Of a stretch of 64,000 nucleotides of DNA, positions 51,675-62,600 are shown piece after piece. The notes beneath the pieces are model-generated. The model saw only the letters and a list, made by a program, of their open reading frames with translations. It searched no databases and had not been told where the DNA came from. The position numbers were made by a program, and so were the translations under genes. Source of the DNA: Catelliglobosispora koreensis DSM 44566 (lineage in GTDB: Bacteria > Actinomycetota > Actinomycetes > Mycobacteriales > Micromonosporaceae); NCBI RefSeq assembly GCF_000379685.1, contig NZ_KB903261.1:496097-560096 (forward strand), read 5' to 3'. Numbering within the stretch: the first letter of the stretch is position 1; each line of letters begins with the position of its first letter.

Positions 51675-51884
51675 AGTGGAAGGGACCTCTTTCGATCGTC
51701 GGATGAGTACCGACGCAACCGATCGCGAGGGGACGCAACTGTTCGCGAGTGATCGGTCACTGTGGACACGTACGATCGGGTCAACGAGGTCTTGCGAACT
51801 GCTGACGTGCGGAAGTCAGGTTCGCGACAGTGATGTTAGGCGATATGTCCGTTTATGGCATGATATGGCGGCACTGGACACGGC

Positions 51885-52562
51885 TTAGACGCGGGCGCGG
51901 CGAGCCAGACGCTCGGGGTCCAGGATGATCACGCTCTTGCCGTCGAGGCGAAGCCAGCCGCGCGAAGCGAAGTCGGCCAGCGCCTTGTTGACGGTCTCTC
52001 GCGAGGCGCCAACGAGCTGAGCGAGCTCTTCCTGGGTGAGGTCGTGGGTCACCCGCAAAACGCCACCATCACGCGTGCCGAACCGGCCTGCCATCTGTAG
52101 GAGGTTCTTCGCGACACGGCCAGGCACGTCGGTGAAGATGAGGTCGGCGAGCGCGTCATTGGTGCGGCGCAGACGGCGGGCGAGCACCCGCAGCAGCTGC
52201 TCGGCGATCTCCGGGCGGTTGTTGAGCCAGGGCCGCAGGGCTTGCTTGCGCAGGCGGGCAAGACGGCAGTCAGTGACCGCGGTCGCGGTGGCCGTGCGTG
52301 GTCCCGGGTCGAAGAGCGACAGCTCACCGAGCATGTCGGACGGGCCCATGACGGACACTAGATTCTGCCGGCCGTCGGCGGCGCGCCGTCCGAGCTTAAT
52401 CTTGCCGGAAAGTACGATATAGAGGCTGTCGCCCGGCTCGCCTTCGTTGAAGACGACTTCGCCTTTGCGAATCTCGATCGTCTCCATTTCACGAGCCAGC
52501 GCCTCGGCGGCTTCCGGGTCGACGCCCTGGAAGATACCGCTGCGGGCAAGCACCTCGTCCAT
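51885..52562 (-). CDS. crp: Crp/Fnr-family cAMP-responsive regulator
   Basis: 225 residues from the ATG at 52562, with GTGGAGG upstream. The N-terminal cyclic-nucleotide domain has the phosphate-binding cassette region [24 protein letters not shown], with the Glu and Arg that bind cAMP. The C-terminal winged helix has [25 protein letters not shown]. It corresponds to Crp of mycobacteria (Rv3676) and GlxR of corynebacteria by length and neighbourhood. A predicted cyclase (42886-46452) lies a few genes away. Confidence 0.94.
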   Translation of the reverse strand: MDEVLARSGIFQGVDPEAAEALAREMETIEIRKGEVVFNEGEPGDSLYIVLSGKIKLGRRAADGRQNLVSVMGPSDMLGELSLFDPGPRTATATAVTDCRLARLRKQALRPWLNNRPEIAEQLLRVLARRLRRTNDALADLIFTDVPGRVAKNLLQMAGRFGTRDGGVLRVTHDLTQEELAQLVGASRETVNKALADFASRGWLRLDGKSVIILDPERLARRARV

Positions 52563-52755
52563 TGCTACCTCCACTAATGCAGCGCATAAGCCCCGCGAGG
52601 CCAGTCTAGGCACAGGCAGGCCACAACCGGACGCCAACCCCCAGAATCAGACCACCTTGTCAGCCATGGCCGCATAGCGAGCCATGCCTGACGCAGTGGC
52701 CGCACAGACCTGTGGGCCACGCAAAGGTTTGACGGCAGGGTAACCTGCACGCGTC

Positions 52756-53913
52756 ATGAAGGAAATCTTGCTGCGCTACCGGATGCCCGCCATCATATCG
52801 ACGGTGGTCATTCTTGTGTTGGCCGTCGGACTGGGCTGGGCTGCGGTGCGATCAAGTGCCAGCAGTCAGCCGCTGTGGCGTGACGCGACGGGATTCCCCG
52901 ATCCTGTGGCCAATTCCACTCCGTCACCGGCGCCCTCGCTGGAGTCGTCAAAAACGATCACGATGTCGTCGGTTGGCGACATCGTCATGGGCGTCGCCCC
53001 CGACCGTTTGCCAGCCAACGACGGCAGGAATTTTTTCGATCAGGTAAAGCACTTGTTCCCCGCTGACCTCGTCATGGGCAACCTTGAGCAGGTGCTCACC
53101 GACGACACCGGATCCAACAAATGCGGCCCAACGCCTTCGGAGAACTGCCGGACGTTTCGCACCCCGCCGCGATATGCCGAACGTCTGCGCGACGCCGGGT
53201 TCCACTTGCTGAACCAGGCCAACAATCACGGCGCCGACTTCGGCTCACAGGGCTACCTGAATACGCAAAAGGCGCTTGAGGCGGCCGGCCTGCACCACAC
53301 CGGCGCCAAGGGACGGATCACCGTCATGGACGTCAAGGGCCTCAAGGTCGCCGTGCTCGGCTTTTCCTCGTACGCACGGGACAACAGCCTCACCAACCTT
53401 GCCACCGCGAAAGAGATCGTCCAGAAGGCCTCCGGGATGGCTGACATCGTGGCGATCCAAGTGCACTGGGGTGCCGAAGGCGCTGACAAGAGCCATGTGA
53501 AGCCAGGCACCGAATACTTCCTCGGGGAGAACCGGGGCGACCCCATCGCCTTCTCACGCGCGGTCATCGACGCGGGCGCTGACATCATCTTCGGCCACGG
53601 GCCGCACACCATGCGCGGGGCAGAGCTATATAGGGGCCGGCTCATCGTTCACAGCCTTGGCAACTTCTCCGGGGGTACGGGCCTGAAGGGCGGCGAGGTC
53701 GTTGGCTGGGGCGGCGTGCTCAAGGCCACGCTCACAGCGGATGGCGCGTTCGTCTCGGGAACCTTCGCTTCGACGATCTTCGATAGCACCCCCGGTGTGC
53801 CAAGGCCCGACCCACAGCAGAACGCGCTCAAACGCCTGCGCGATATGACGCAGCAAGACTTTCCCTCGAGTGGCGCTCGTTTCGGCGCTGACGGCTCGAT
53901 AAGTACGCTGTAG
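52756..53913 (+). CDS. CapA-family (PGA_cap) protein
   Basis: 385 residues. One N-terminal span (AIISTVVILVLAVGLGWAAV) is followed by a Ser/Pro linker and a PGA_cap metallophosphatase-like domain. Its motifs are TMSSVGDIVMGVA (metal Asp), LVMGNLEQVLTDD, LLNQANNHGADFG (NNH), VQVHWGAEG-type IQVHWGAEG and IIFGHGPHTMRG. CapA proteins take part in poly-gamma-glutamate or related capsule formation at the membrane. No CapB/CapC genes are nearby, so the role is uncertain. It lies between crp and nth. Confidence 0.9.
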   Translation: MKEILLRYRMPAIISTVVILVLAVGLGWAAVRSSASSQPLWRDATGFPDPVANSTPSPAPSLESSKTITMSSVGDIVMGVAPDRLPANDGRNFFDQVKHLFPADLVMGNLEQVLTDDTGSNKCGPTPSENCRTFRTPPRYAERLRDAGFHLLNQANNHGADFGSQGYLNTQKALEAAGLHHTGAKGRITVMDVKGLKVAVLGFSSYARDNSLTNLATAKEIVQKASGMADIVAIQVHWGAEGADKSHVKPGTEYFLGENRGDPIAFSRAVIDAGADIIFGHGPHTMRGAELYRGRLIVHSLGNFSGGTGLKGGEVVGWGGVLKATLTADGAFVSGTFASTIFDSTPGVPRPDPQQNALKRLRDMTQQDFPSSGARFGADGSISTL

Positions 53914-53916
53914 AAC

Positions 53917-54639
53917 GTGCCGAAGAACGAGACCGAACTGGCGCTCAAGCGCCGCGTGCGCAAGATGGCACGCGAGCTCGCCGAGATCCACCCAGACGCA
54001 CACTGCGAGCTCGACCACGAAACGCCGCTGCAACTCGCGGTCGCCACGATCCTGTCGGCACAATGCACCGACGCGAAGGTCAACGAGGTCACCCCGAAGC
54101 TGTTCGTCAAGTACCAGACCGCCGCCGACTATGCCGCCGCCGACCGGGCGGAGATGGAAGAGATGATCCGGCCGACCGGATTCTTCCGTAACAAGACCAA
54201 CTCACTGATCAACCTCGGTGCCGCTCTCGTAGAGCGGGGGGGAGATCTGCCCCGCACACTCGATGAGCTGGTAACCCTGCCCGGCATGGGCCGCAAGACC
54301 GCCAACGTCATCCTGGGCAACGCCTTCGACGTCCCCGGCATCACGGTCGACACCCACTTCTCCCGGCTAGTGCAGCGATGGGAGTGGACCACCGAGACCG
54401 ACCCCGTGAAGATCGAGTTCGCGATCGGGGCACTGGTCGAGAAGAAGGACTGGACGATGCTGTCGCACCGGGTGATCTTCCACGGGCGGCGCGTCTGCCA
54501 CGCGAAGAAACCGGCGTGCGGGGCGTGTCCACTAGCGAGTCAGTGCCCGTCCTACGGCATCGGCCCCACCGATCGTGAGCAGGCCATCAAACTGCTGAAA
54601 GGGCCTCGCGTCGCCGAGATCGCTGAGATGACCGCGTGA
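53917..54639 (+). CDS. nth: Endonuclease III (DNA glycosylase/AP lyase)
   Basis: 240 residues from the GTG at 53917. The helix-hairpin-helix is [14 protein letters not shown], with the catalytic Lys in GRKTA. The catalytic Asp is in [11 protein letters not shown]. The iron-sulfur loop Cx6Cx2Cx5C is visible ([17 protein letters not shown]). It removes oxidised pyrimidines in base excision repair. It is followed by the NUDIX gene with a GTGA overlap, as in the mycobacterial nth region. Confidence 0.96.
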   Translation: MPKNETELALKRRVRKMARELAEIHPDAHCELDHETPLQLAVATILSAQCTDAKVNEVTPKLFVKYQTAADYAAADRAEMEEMIRPTGFFRNKTNSLINLGAALVERGGDLPRTLDELVTLPGMGRKTANVILGNAFDVPGITVDTHFSRLVQRWEWTTETDPVKIEFAIGALVEKKDWTMLSHRVIFHGRRVCHAKKPACGACPLASQCPSYGIGPTDREQAIKLLKGPRVAEIAEMTA

Positions 54640-55280
54640 CCGAAGGACTTCCAGTGTGGTTTGAGCCGCTTCTGTCCCGGGCCCGGGACAGTGAGCGCCA
54701 GGACTTCACTCGCCTGGAGACGCCCAGCCAAGGGCGTCCGGCCGCGGTGCTCGTCTTGTTTGGTGAGGAGCCAGAGCAAGGCCCGGATCTGCTGGTGCTG
54801 CAACGGGACGCGCGGATGCGTACGCACGCCGGGCAAGTCGCGTTCCCTGGAGGAGCGGCCGATCCGGAAGACGCCGATGCGACCGCGACCGCGTTACGGG
54901 AAGCCGAAGAAGAAGTCGGGCTGGACCCGTCGAGTGTGACGGTCCTAACGGCGTTGCCGCAGCTATGGATCCCGGTCAGCGACTTCCTCGTGACCCCGGT
55001 GCTGGCCTGGTGGCACAAGCCGCATCCGGTCGACACGACCTCGCCGGACGAGGTGGCGCACGTGGCCCGGTTACCAGTCCAAGAGCTAGCAGATCCGGCA
55101 AATCGCTTACGCGTCAAGCATCCCAGCGGTTTTATTGGCCCGGCTTTTCAGGTTAAGGGAATGCTGGTTTGGGGATTTACCGCAGGTGTTATTTCCGCGT
55201 TGCTTGATCTCGGTGGATGGACCCAACCGTGGGACACGAGCCGGGTGGAGATGCTGCCCCGTTCCCAGTTTTCGCTCTGA
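54636..55280 (+). CDS. NUDIX hydrolase (CoA pyrophosphatase type, Rv3672c-like)
   Basis: 214 residues from the GTG at 54636. The CoA-type Nudix box reads [20 protein letters not shown] followed by AEEEVGLD. The upstream segment [17 protein letters not shown] matches the LR-x-H-x-G-Q-V-x-F-P-G-G signature of CoA diphosphohydrolases. It probably hydrolyses CoA or related nucleoside diphosphates. It sits between nth and marP, as in mycobacteria; the TlpA/ResA-like gene normally found between nth and this gene (Rv3673c) is missing here. Confidence 0.92.
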   Translation: MTEGLPVWFEPLLSRARDSERQDFTRLETPSQGRPAAVLVLFGEEPEQGPDLLVLQRDARMRTHAGQVAFPGGAADPEDADATATALREAEEEVGLDPSSVTVLTALPQLWIPVSDFLVTPVLAWWHKPHPVDTTSPDEVAHVARLPVQELADPANRLRVKHPSGFIGPAFQVKGMLVWGFTAGVISALLDLGGWTQPWDTSRVEMLPRSQFSL

Positions 55281-55297
55281 GTCCGTAGGCTGAGCCG

Positions 55298-56476
55298 ATG
55301 TCGGCAATCGACGTAATACTGATCTTGCTCCTGGTCCTCTTCGCGATCAGTGGCTACCGCCAGGGGTTTGTCATCGGGGTGCTGTCGTTCGCCGGTTTCT
55401 TCGGCGGGGCGCTGATTGGGCTGCAGCTTGGCCCGTTGCTGGCCGGGTTGACCGAGTCGCCCGGCATCAAGCTGATCGTGTCGTTGACCGTCGTGTTTGG
55501 CCTCGCCGTGCTCGGGCAGGCGCTCGCCGGCTGGCTGGGCAGCAAGCTGCGCCGAGGCATCACGGGACGCAGCGGGCAGGTCATCGACGACATCGGCGGT
55601 GCTTTCGTCTCGCTGATGGCGGTGTCGATCGTGGCCTGGCTGGTGGCCGTGCCACTGAGCAACGCGTCAGAACCGTGGCTGTCTAGTGCGGTCCGCAATA
55701 GCTTCATGATCAGGGCGATCAACGGGATCATGCCCGCGCAGGCCACCGAGCTGACCGAAGCGCTGCAGCAAACGGTTGACACCAATGGCTTCCCCGAAGT
55801 CTTCGGCAGCCTGGTGCCGACCCAGGTCAAGGAAGTTCCGCCGCCAGACGGCCGCTTGGCGAAGCTTCCCGTGGTGGTCAAAGCCGAAGAGTCCGTCGTC
55901 AAGGTGCTGGGGACGGCGCCCAGCTGCAGCCGCCGCATCGAAGGCTCAGGTTTCGTCTACGCCGACGACCACGTGATGACCAACGCGCACGTGGTCGCGG
56001 GCACGAAGACCGTCAAGGTCGTCGTCAAGAAGAACACGCTGTCCGCCAAGGTCGTCGCCTACGACGCCAAGCTGGACATCGCCGTGTTGCATGTGCCGGG
56101 TCTGGACGCTCCCGTCATGCCTTTCGCGCCAAAGGAAGCCGGCTCAGGCGACGACGCGATCGTTCTCGGCTTCCCGCTCGATGGCCCCTACAACGCACAG
56201 GAAGCCAGAATTCGCGAAGTGGGCAACATCACGGGGCCGGATATCTACGAGAACGGCACGGTTACCCGCGAGGTTTACACGATCAAAGGATTAGTCCGAA
56301 GTGGAAACTCGGGCGGCCCGCTGATCACCCCCAAAGGTGAAGTTCTCGGGATCATCTTCGCCGCCGCGGCAGACAACCAGCAGGTCGGGTACGCGGTGAC
56401 AGCAGAAGCGGCGGAGAACATCGCCGCGCAGGGCAGGTCGGCTACGTCCGCGGTTTCGACGGGATCATGTGCCTGA
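55298..56476 (+). CDS. marP: Membrane-bound periplasmic serine protease (MarP)
   Basis: 392 residues. Four N-terminal spans of the CvpA type (LILLLVLFAISGYRQGFVIG onward) lead to a chymotrypsin-like protease domain with the triad His in TNAHVVAG, Asp in DIAVLHV and Ser in SGNSGGPL. Disulphide Cys residues are at PSCSRR and near the C-terminus (GSCA). In mycobacteria MarP (Rv3671c) activates a peptidoglycan hydrolase during acid stress and keeps intracellular pH. The ATG at 55298 begins at MSAIDVILILLLV. Confidence 0.94.
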   Translation: MSAIDVILILLLVLFAISGYRQGFVIGVLSFAGFFGGALIGLQLGPLLAGLTESPGIKLIVSLTVVFGLAVLGQALAGWLGSKLRRGITGRSGQVIDDIGGAFVSLMAVSIVAWLVAVPLSNASEPWLSSAVRNSFMIRAINGIMPAQATELTEALQQTVDTNGFPEVFGSLVPTQVKEVPPPDGRLAKLPVVVKAEESVVKVLGTAPSCSRRIEGSGFVYADDHVMTNAHVVAGTKTVKVVVKKNTLSAKVVAYDAKLDIAVLHVPGLDAPVMPFAPKEAGSGDDAIVLGFPLDGPYNAQEARIREVGNITGPDIYENGTVTREVYTIKGLVRSGNSGGPLITPKGEVLGIIFAAAADNQQVGYAVTAEAAENIAAQGRSATSAVSTGSCA

Positions 56477-56580
56477 AGTCCGCGGTGGCAGCTGCTAGGT
56501 GATTCGGGCAGAATGGCGGCATCGTTCCCCCGCCGATACCCCCGACATCGCGCGCGCGTTATGCGGTCGCGCTCCTTCGT

Positions 56581-57759
56581 GTGCTCGCAGTGATGACGTT
56601 GGTGGGCCTGCTCATCGCGGCCGCACCACTGGACCGCGGCGGTCCCGCTGACCTTGTCCACGATCGCGATCTCGCCGTCTCAGCCGTTTCCCGTGACCAC
56701 GTCCGAGACGACCAGTGGCAGCTCAACCTGCTGCAAGCCGACAAGGTGTGGCGTCAGTCCAGGGGCGCCGGGGTGACCGTCGCGGTCATTGATTCCGGTG
56801 TCGCGGGCGACCATCCAGACTTGGCCGGGCAGGTTTTGCCTGGCCTCGATCTTGTTGCGCCGGGTGGAGATGGCACGGCTGACGAGGTCGGGCATGGCAC
56901 GACAGTCGCGGCCCTGATCGCCGGGCGCAGTTCCGATGGGCACGGAGCGGCTGGCTTAGCCCCAGATTCCAAGATCCTTCCTATTCGGGTACTGGACGCG
57001 AAGAACGAATACGACGACGCGAGTGTCGTGGCCGACGCCATCATCTGGGCCGTCGATCACGGCGCCAAGGTGATCAACCTGTCGCTGGGCGGTGGCGCCG
57101 TCAACTCCCTGCTCGCCGACGCGATCGATTACGCCTTCGCCCACGATGTCGTTGTCGTGGCCTGTGTTGGCAATGTGCTGGCTGACGGTCCGGGCACGAC
57201 TTGGTATCCCGCTCGCGAGCCGGGGGTCGTCGCGGTAACCGCACTCAACCCGCGCGGTGATCTGTGGAAGGGTTCCCTGAGCGGACCGTCCACGGTGCTC
57301 GCGGCACCGGGCTCGGACCTCGTTGGGGCGAAACCTGGTGGCTATCAGCGGGTTCAGGGCACGAGCTTCGCCGCGCCACTGGTCGCCGCCACCGCCGCGC
57401 TGATCCGGAGCAAGTGGCCGGAGATGAGCGCCGCCAACGTGGTGCAGCGTCTGATCATGACGGCTCGTGACGAAGGTGTTCCGGGGCGGGACGACCAGTA
57501 CGGGTTTGGTGCCGTCGACCCCCGTGCCGCGCTGACCGCTGACGTGCCTTCCGTCGTCGCCAACCCGCTCGACACGGCACCGCCTCCCGGCAAGGCCGGC
57601 TTTGGTTCGTCCCTTGTGGAAACCGTCACCCCGGCCGTCAACGCCGTCGCCGCCACCGTGCAGGAGAGCACCAGCAGCCGCGTCGGTGGCCTGGCAGCCG
57701 CACTCGCCGGCTTCGCCGTCCTCGTCGGCAGCGGCCTCACCCTCCTGCGCAAGCTCTGA
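56581..57759 (+). CDS. mycP: Mycosin (type VII secretion-associated subtilisin-like protease)
   Basis: 392 residues, slightly shorter than typical mycosins (~430-580). The catalytic residues are Asp in VAVIDSGV, His in GHGTTVAAL and Ser in GTSFAAPL. A C-terminal span (GGLAAALAGFAVLVGSGLTLL) anchors it. Its N-terminal hydrophobic stretch (VMTLVGLLIAAAPL) looks like a signal peptide but lacks basic residues after the GTG at 56581. The frame continues upstream (through VALLR) without a canonical start, so the real start may be unusual. Mycosins stabilise the ESX membrane complex and process substrates. eccD and eccC follow. Confidence 0.88.
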   Translation: MLAVMTLVGLLIAAAPLDRGGPADLVHDRDLAVSAVSRDHVRDDQWQLNLLQADKVWRQSRGAGVTVAVIDSGVAGDHPDLAGQVLPGLDLVAPGGDGTADEVGHGTTVAALIAGRSSDGHGAAGLAPDSKILPIRVLDAKNEYDDASVVADAIIWAVDHGAKVINLSLGGGAVNSLLADAIDYAFAHDVVVVACVGNVLADGPGTTWYPAREPGVVAVTALNPRGDLWKGSLSGPSTVLAAPGSDLVGAKPGGYQRVQGTSFAAPLVAATAALIRSKWPEMSAANVVQRLIMTARDEGVPGRDDQYGFGAVDPRAALTADVPSVVANPLDTAPPPGKAGFGSSLVETVTPAVNAVAATVQESTSSRVGGLAAALAGFAVLVGSGLTLLRKL

Positions 57760-57808
57760 CCGCTTCTCTGGGCGCACCCCCGATTGCGCGCATCCTTCCT
57801 TTGCGGGT

Positions 57809-57900
57809 CGAGATCCACATCCGGTGGGACGTGATCGAACGGCCTGTTGATCACGCCTGAAGGGCTGTGGATCTCAGATTGGGCTGTGGATCACGACTAA
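57809..57900 (+). repeat. Dispersed palindromic repeat, copy C
   Basis: AGATCCACATCC, then arms CGTGATC and GATCACG around GAACGGCCTGTT, then GGGCTGTGGATCTC and GGGCTGTGGATCACG. The order of elements is the same as in copies A and B. It lies between convergent mycP and eccD. Confidence 0.8.
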
Positions 57901-58101
57901 GTAGACGGTAGCTGGTGTTTCCTCGCCTGGTGGAACTCGGCCTGCCGGAAGCTTCCTTACGGTGAAGCGGCGCAAGTTCGAGCCGTGGTAAAGGCGTGAC
58001 TAGCGACAGCACCGCGAGCCCGGGAAGCGCGGACCCGAGCGTCGTCGCGGGGGAGGCCGCAACCGTATGCGGCGTCCGAACAGAAACCGCGCAGAAAGAA
58101 A

Positions 58102-58127
58102 GCCCGGCCATTCGGGAACGGCCGGGC
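58102..58127 (-). terminator. Hairpin downstream of eccD
   Basis: GCCCGGCC (58102-58109) and GGCCGGGC (58120-58127) form a perfect 8-bp stem 18 bases past the eccD stop on the minus strand. Confidence 0.6.
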
Positions 58128-58145
58128 AGTTAAAGCGAGGCAGGG

Positions 58146-59591
58146 TCAGGAAGTCAGGCCCTGGATGATGCCGTAGATGTCGAGCACCCAGGCCGCGACC
58201 GGCACGACGCTGATGACGACCAGGAGGTCGAACAAGTCGGCGGCCCGTCCCACGTAGGGCGATGGTGCCTGACGGCTCCAGGTCTGCCCAGCGAGCACGA
58301 CGATCAGCGCCAGCAAAACCGCGCCCACAGCGAAGAAAGCCCGGCTTGTCGAGCTAGCCGAGAACACGATGCCGCCCAGGAGCAGCATGTGACCCAGCAG
58401 TCCCGCCGCGATCAAAGGCCCGCGCTGGCGGATGGTCACGAAGAGCCGTGACCGCAGCAGCAACGCCGTAGCAGCCACCGCTATAAGAACCCGGCCAGCG
58501 ACGCCACCGGCGATCGCGAGCACGAGGCTGGCGAAGGCAACCAATGCGGTGTAGCCGAGCAGCATGCCTGTCAGTAGTTCCTCAGACCGGCTCACAGCGG
58601 CGAAGACCCGGCTGCGGTCGGGCAGGTCAAGCGTGGACCGGTCGCGGCCGGGAGCCGACACGGAGAACGACTCCGAATCGCGCGGCAGCGCCACCGACGG
58701 CACGGGCACTTTGCCGAACCTGATCGCGAGCACGGGCAGCAGGCCGATGCCACAAACCAGTGTGGCCATCAGAATCGCGGCCGCACCGGGAGCACCAAAG
58801 AAAGCCAGCAGTGAGGTCGCCGCGCCAAGCAGGCCAACCATGCCGCCAGCCATGAAGATGCGCATGCCGTGTCCCACACCGGCAGCCCCAAGGGCGGCGA
58901 ACAGCAGGATGGCGACGCAGCCGACGAGCAGCTGAGGCGAGCCCAGCCACAGCATGGTCGGCACGACGCCGTTCAAAACCGCGGTGTCGCCGATGAGCAG
59001 CGCGCCACCGGCGAAGGCGTAAGGCAGGGCGAATCCGGCCAGGGCGCTGCCCGCGATGCCATCGCCATAGGCGCGTGACGCGAGCACTCCACCGACCAGC
59101 AAAAGTACGGCGACGGTCAGGGCCAGGTAGCCGCCTGGTGCCCAGGCCGGTCCGCCAGCGAGCATCGCCATGACTCCGGCGAGCAGGAGAATCCCGGCAC
59201 CGGCCAATGTGGACACTCGAGTGGCCGCAGGAGTCCAGGCCGCACCGCGTTTGCGGGCACCGGCCGCGATCGCCTCAACTACGTCGTCGTACTCCAGCTC
59301 GGGCCACTGTTCCCGGGCGGGCACCAAGTGCAGAACTTCGCCGTCGCGGATGTTGAGCTGTGCCAAGGACTTCGCTTCGTCCAGCGGGGTGCCGTCGGCA
59401 CGCCGGGCGATCCAGCCGCCGTGATTCTCACCATCGTCGGCGAGGCCAATTCCGGCATGGCGCAACAATTCAGGCAGGAGTTCAGCGAGGACCACCGAGG
59501 CCGGCAAAGCCACATCTACCCGGCGTTGCGGCGTATGCAACGTAACTCGGGTCAGCCCGGTGCCAGAGGTGAGGGTAGCGGGGTGGGTCAC
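58146..59591 (-). CDS. eccD: Type VII secretion membrane protein EccD
   Basis: 481 residues from the GTG at 59591. A ubiquitin-like N-terminal domain (LTRVTLHTPQRRVDVALPAS, RADGTPLDEAKSLAQLNIRDG) is followed by eleven membrane spans, the EccD/Snm4 plan. The protein forms the membrane channel of the ESX system. A soluble linker, ELEYDDVVEAIAAGARKRG, joins the two. The open frame continues to 59864 but would be antisense to eccC, so the internal start is preferred. It is divergent from eccC across a 70-base gap. Confidence 0.93.
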   Translation of the reverse strand: MTHPATLTSGTGLTRVTLHTPQRRVDVALPASVVLAELLPELLRHAGIGLADDGENHGGWIARRADGTPLDEAKSLAQLNIRDGEVLHLVPAREQWPELEYDDVVEAIAAGARKRGAAWTPAATRVSTLAGAGILLLAGVMAMLAGGPAWAPGGYLALTVAVLLLVGGVLASRAYGDGIAGSALAGFALPYAFAGGALLIGDTAVLNGVVPTMLWLGSPQLLVGCVAILLFAALGAAGVGHGMRIFMAGGMVGLLGAATSLLAFFGAPGAAAILMATLVCGIGLLPVLAIRFGKVPVPSVALPRDSESFSVSAPGRDRSTLDLPDRSRVFAAVSRSEELLTGMLLGYTALVAFASLVLAIAGGVAGRVLIAVAATALLLRSRLFVTIRQRGPLIAAGLLGHMLLLGGIVFSASSTSRAFFAVGAVLLALIVVLAGQTWSRQAPSPYVGRAADLFDLLVVISVVPVAAWVLDIYGIIQGLTS

Positions 59592-59657
59592 GACGCTAAG
59601 ACTGCCATAACATAGTGCCGTTCGCGGCACGCAGTCCGTGCGAAATGGGGAGGAGGG

Positions 59658-62600
59658 CGACGTGGGAACAGTCATCATGAAGCGGTTGCCGAGGAGGCCC
59701 GCGCCCGAAATCCCTAGTGGTGAGCTGGTTATCGACGCTCCACCAGAGATTCCACAGGCATCGGGGCAAAAGTGGCAGCAGGCCATGATGATTTTGCCGA
59801 CCCTTGGCGGCGTTGTGTCGATGGGCATGATGTACGGCATGGGCAGCGGCACCCGTGGGCCCATGACTTACGTGGCCGGCGGTTTGATGGGCTTGTCCAG
59901 TCTTGGCATGATTGCAGCCAGTTTCTCCAACTCTGGTGGCCCCAAGAAGCACGAGATGATGGCCGCCCGCCGCGAATACCTGCGGCACTTGGCAGGCCTG
60001 CGGCGTAACGCCAGGCGGACCGTTCAGCAGCAGCGGCACGGCCTCTACTACCGGCACCCTGACCCGCAGCGTCTTTGGTCCACTGTGGACAGTTTCCGCT
60101 TGTGGGAGCGGCGTCTGCACGACCCCGACTTTGGCATCGTGCGCGTGGGCATCGGCCCGCAGTCGCTGGCCACACCGCTTGTGCCACCGGAGACCCGTCC
60201 GCTCGAAGAGCTTGAGCCCATGACGGCGGGTGCCCTAAGGCGGTTCCTGGACGCCTATTCGGTGGTCGACGATCTGCCCGTCGCTTTGTCGATCAAGGGC
60301 TTCGGCCGGATCTTCTTGCGCAACGAGGCCGCCAGCGGAACGTACCGTGGCGGCTATATGTCCAATGACGACGAAGGCACCGACGCTCAGGGCCTCGCCC
60401 GCGCGATGATCACCCAGCTCGCGACGTTCCACGCGCCCGATGACCTCCTCGTCGCGGTCTGCTCCTCGCCGTACCGGCGCGAAGCCTGGGACTGGGTGAA
60501 GTGGTTGCCGCACAACCAGCATCCGTCGCTTGTGGACGCTCTGGGACCGGCCCGGCTCTACGCGACTTCGGCTGCCGAGCTGGAAAAGATGCTCGGTGAT
60601 GTGCTCGCGAGCCGCCCGCGCTTCGGCAACGGCGAAGGCCATCCGCACGTGGTGGTCGTGCTTGACGGCGCTGACATGAACAATGCTGGTCACCTGAGCG
60701 TCCCCGAAGGGATCGCCGGGGTCACCATCATCGACATGGACGGCACGCCGCCCCGCATGCTCGACCGGAGCATGCTGACGCTGGAAGTCGTTGGCCGGAC
60801 CCGGGCGCTGCACACGACAACAGCCATGTCTGCCAACGAGGTTGGCGTCGCCGACTCGCTGACGGTCGCTGAAGCTGAAGCGGTCGCCCGCCGTCTGTCC
60901 CCGATGCGGCTGAGCGCGGCCGCCGTCGCCTCTGACAGCGCGATGACAACGGAGAAGGGTCTCGCCGATCTGCTTGGCATCCCTGACCCGGAACGCTTCG
61001 ACGTCGCCTACGGCTGGGCGCCGCGATCCAACCGCAACCGCCTCCGTACCCCCATTGGTGTCGGCCCAGATGGCACCGCGGTCGAGATGGACATCAAGGA
61101 ATCGGCTCAAGACGGCATGGGCCCACACGGTCTGCTGATCGGTGCCACCGGTTCCGGTAAGTCGGAGTTCCTGCGCACACTCGTGCTCGGGCTCGCGGCC
61201 ACGCACTCCTCGGAGTTGCTCAACTTCGTGCTCGTCGACTTCAAGGGTGGCGCGACCTTCGCCTCGCTGGATCGCTTGCCACACACCAGCGCGGTTATCA
61301 CCAACCTTGAGGGTCAGGCTGGCATGGTCGACCGCATGGGTGACGCCATCGTCGGTGAAGTCATGCGGCGCCAGGAGTTGCTGGCCAAGGCCGGAAACTT
61401 CGCCAACCTCAAGGACTATGAGAAGGCGCGTGCCGGTGGTGCGGCGCTGGCTCCGTTGCCATCACTGTTCATCGTCTGTGACGAGTTCTCCGAAATGCTT
61501 ACCGCTAACCCGGAGTTCATCGAGATCTTCGTCCAAATTGGACGCGTCGGCCGGTCGATCGGCATCCACCTGCTGCTGGCGAGCCAGCGGCTAGAGGAAG
61601 GCCGGTTGCGTGGTCTGGACACGCACCTGTCCTACCGCATCGGTCTGCGCACCTTCTCCGCCATGGAATCGCGTGCGGTGCTTGGGGTTGGCGACGCTTA
61701 CGACCTTCCCAAGGCCCCGGGACACGGCTATCTCAAGTTCGGTTCCGAGCCGCTGCAACGCTTCAAGGCCGCTTACGTTTCAGGATCCTTCAAGAAATCA
61801 TCTGGTACTCAGGAACGCCGCCGAAACCCGGATATCGATCTGATTTACGACTTCTCGACGCGTTTCGTGCCCGTGCCAGCGAAGCCGAAAAACGCTGAGC
61901 CAGAAGTCAACTGGGACGTCAAGCCCGGCGAGAGCCTGATGGACGTCATGATCGAGCGCATGATCGGCCAGGGTCCGCCAGCGCACCAGGTGTGGCTGCC
62001 GCCGCTGGACATCTCCGATCCGCTGGACCTTCCGTTCGGCCAGGTTGGCTTGGTCGAGGGCCGTGGCTTGACGGTCGCTAACCCCGAATTGCGTGGGGCG
62101 CTGAGGGTTCCGGTGCTGATCATCGACAAGCCAGCCCAGCAGGCGCGTGACGCCCACTGGCTGCGCCTGGCCGAAGGCGCCGCCGGTCACGTCGCGATCG
62201 CGGGTGGTGGGCAGAGCGGAAAGTCGCAACTGCTGCGCACGATGATCCTGGGGCTGGCGCTAACCCATACGCCGCAAGAGGTTCAGGTCTACTGTCTGGA
62301 CTTCGGTGGCGGTTCGCTTGGTGCGCTTAGGGATTTGCCACACGTCGGTGGAGTCGCCGGGCGTTTGGAAGGCCTCCAGGTTCGCCGGACCGTCAGCGAA
62401 GTGCTGGAGGTCCTGAACAACCGCGAAGCCAGGTTTGCCCAGCACGGCATCGAATCGATGGCGGCTTACCGCAAACTGCGCGCCGCGGGCCGGTTCAGTG
62501 ACGATCCGTTTGGGGACGTGTTCTTGGTCGTGGACGGGTGGAACACCATCCGCGATACGTTCGACGATCTCGAAGGTCTGCTCACCGAGATCGCCACCCG

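Larger units (their letters stand above)
57760..58145. other. Gene-free region between mycP and eccD
   Basis: It holds dispersed repeat copy C (57809-57900) and a hairpin (58102-58127). The rest shows no gene. Confidence 0.6.

Noticed and set aside
51676-51888. 70-codon frame upstream of the chaplin-like gene
   Set aside because: It occupies the promoter region between the chaplin-like gene and crp, has no good start signal and no recognisable family.
60235-61284. 349-codon minus-strand frame inside eccC
   Set aside because: It is fully antisense to ATPase domain 1 of EccC, with no motif or ribosome binding site.
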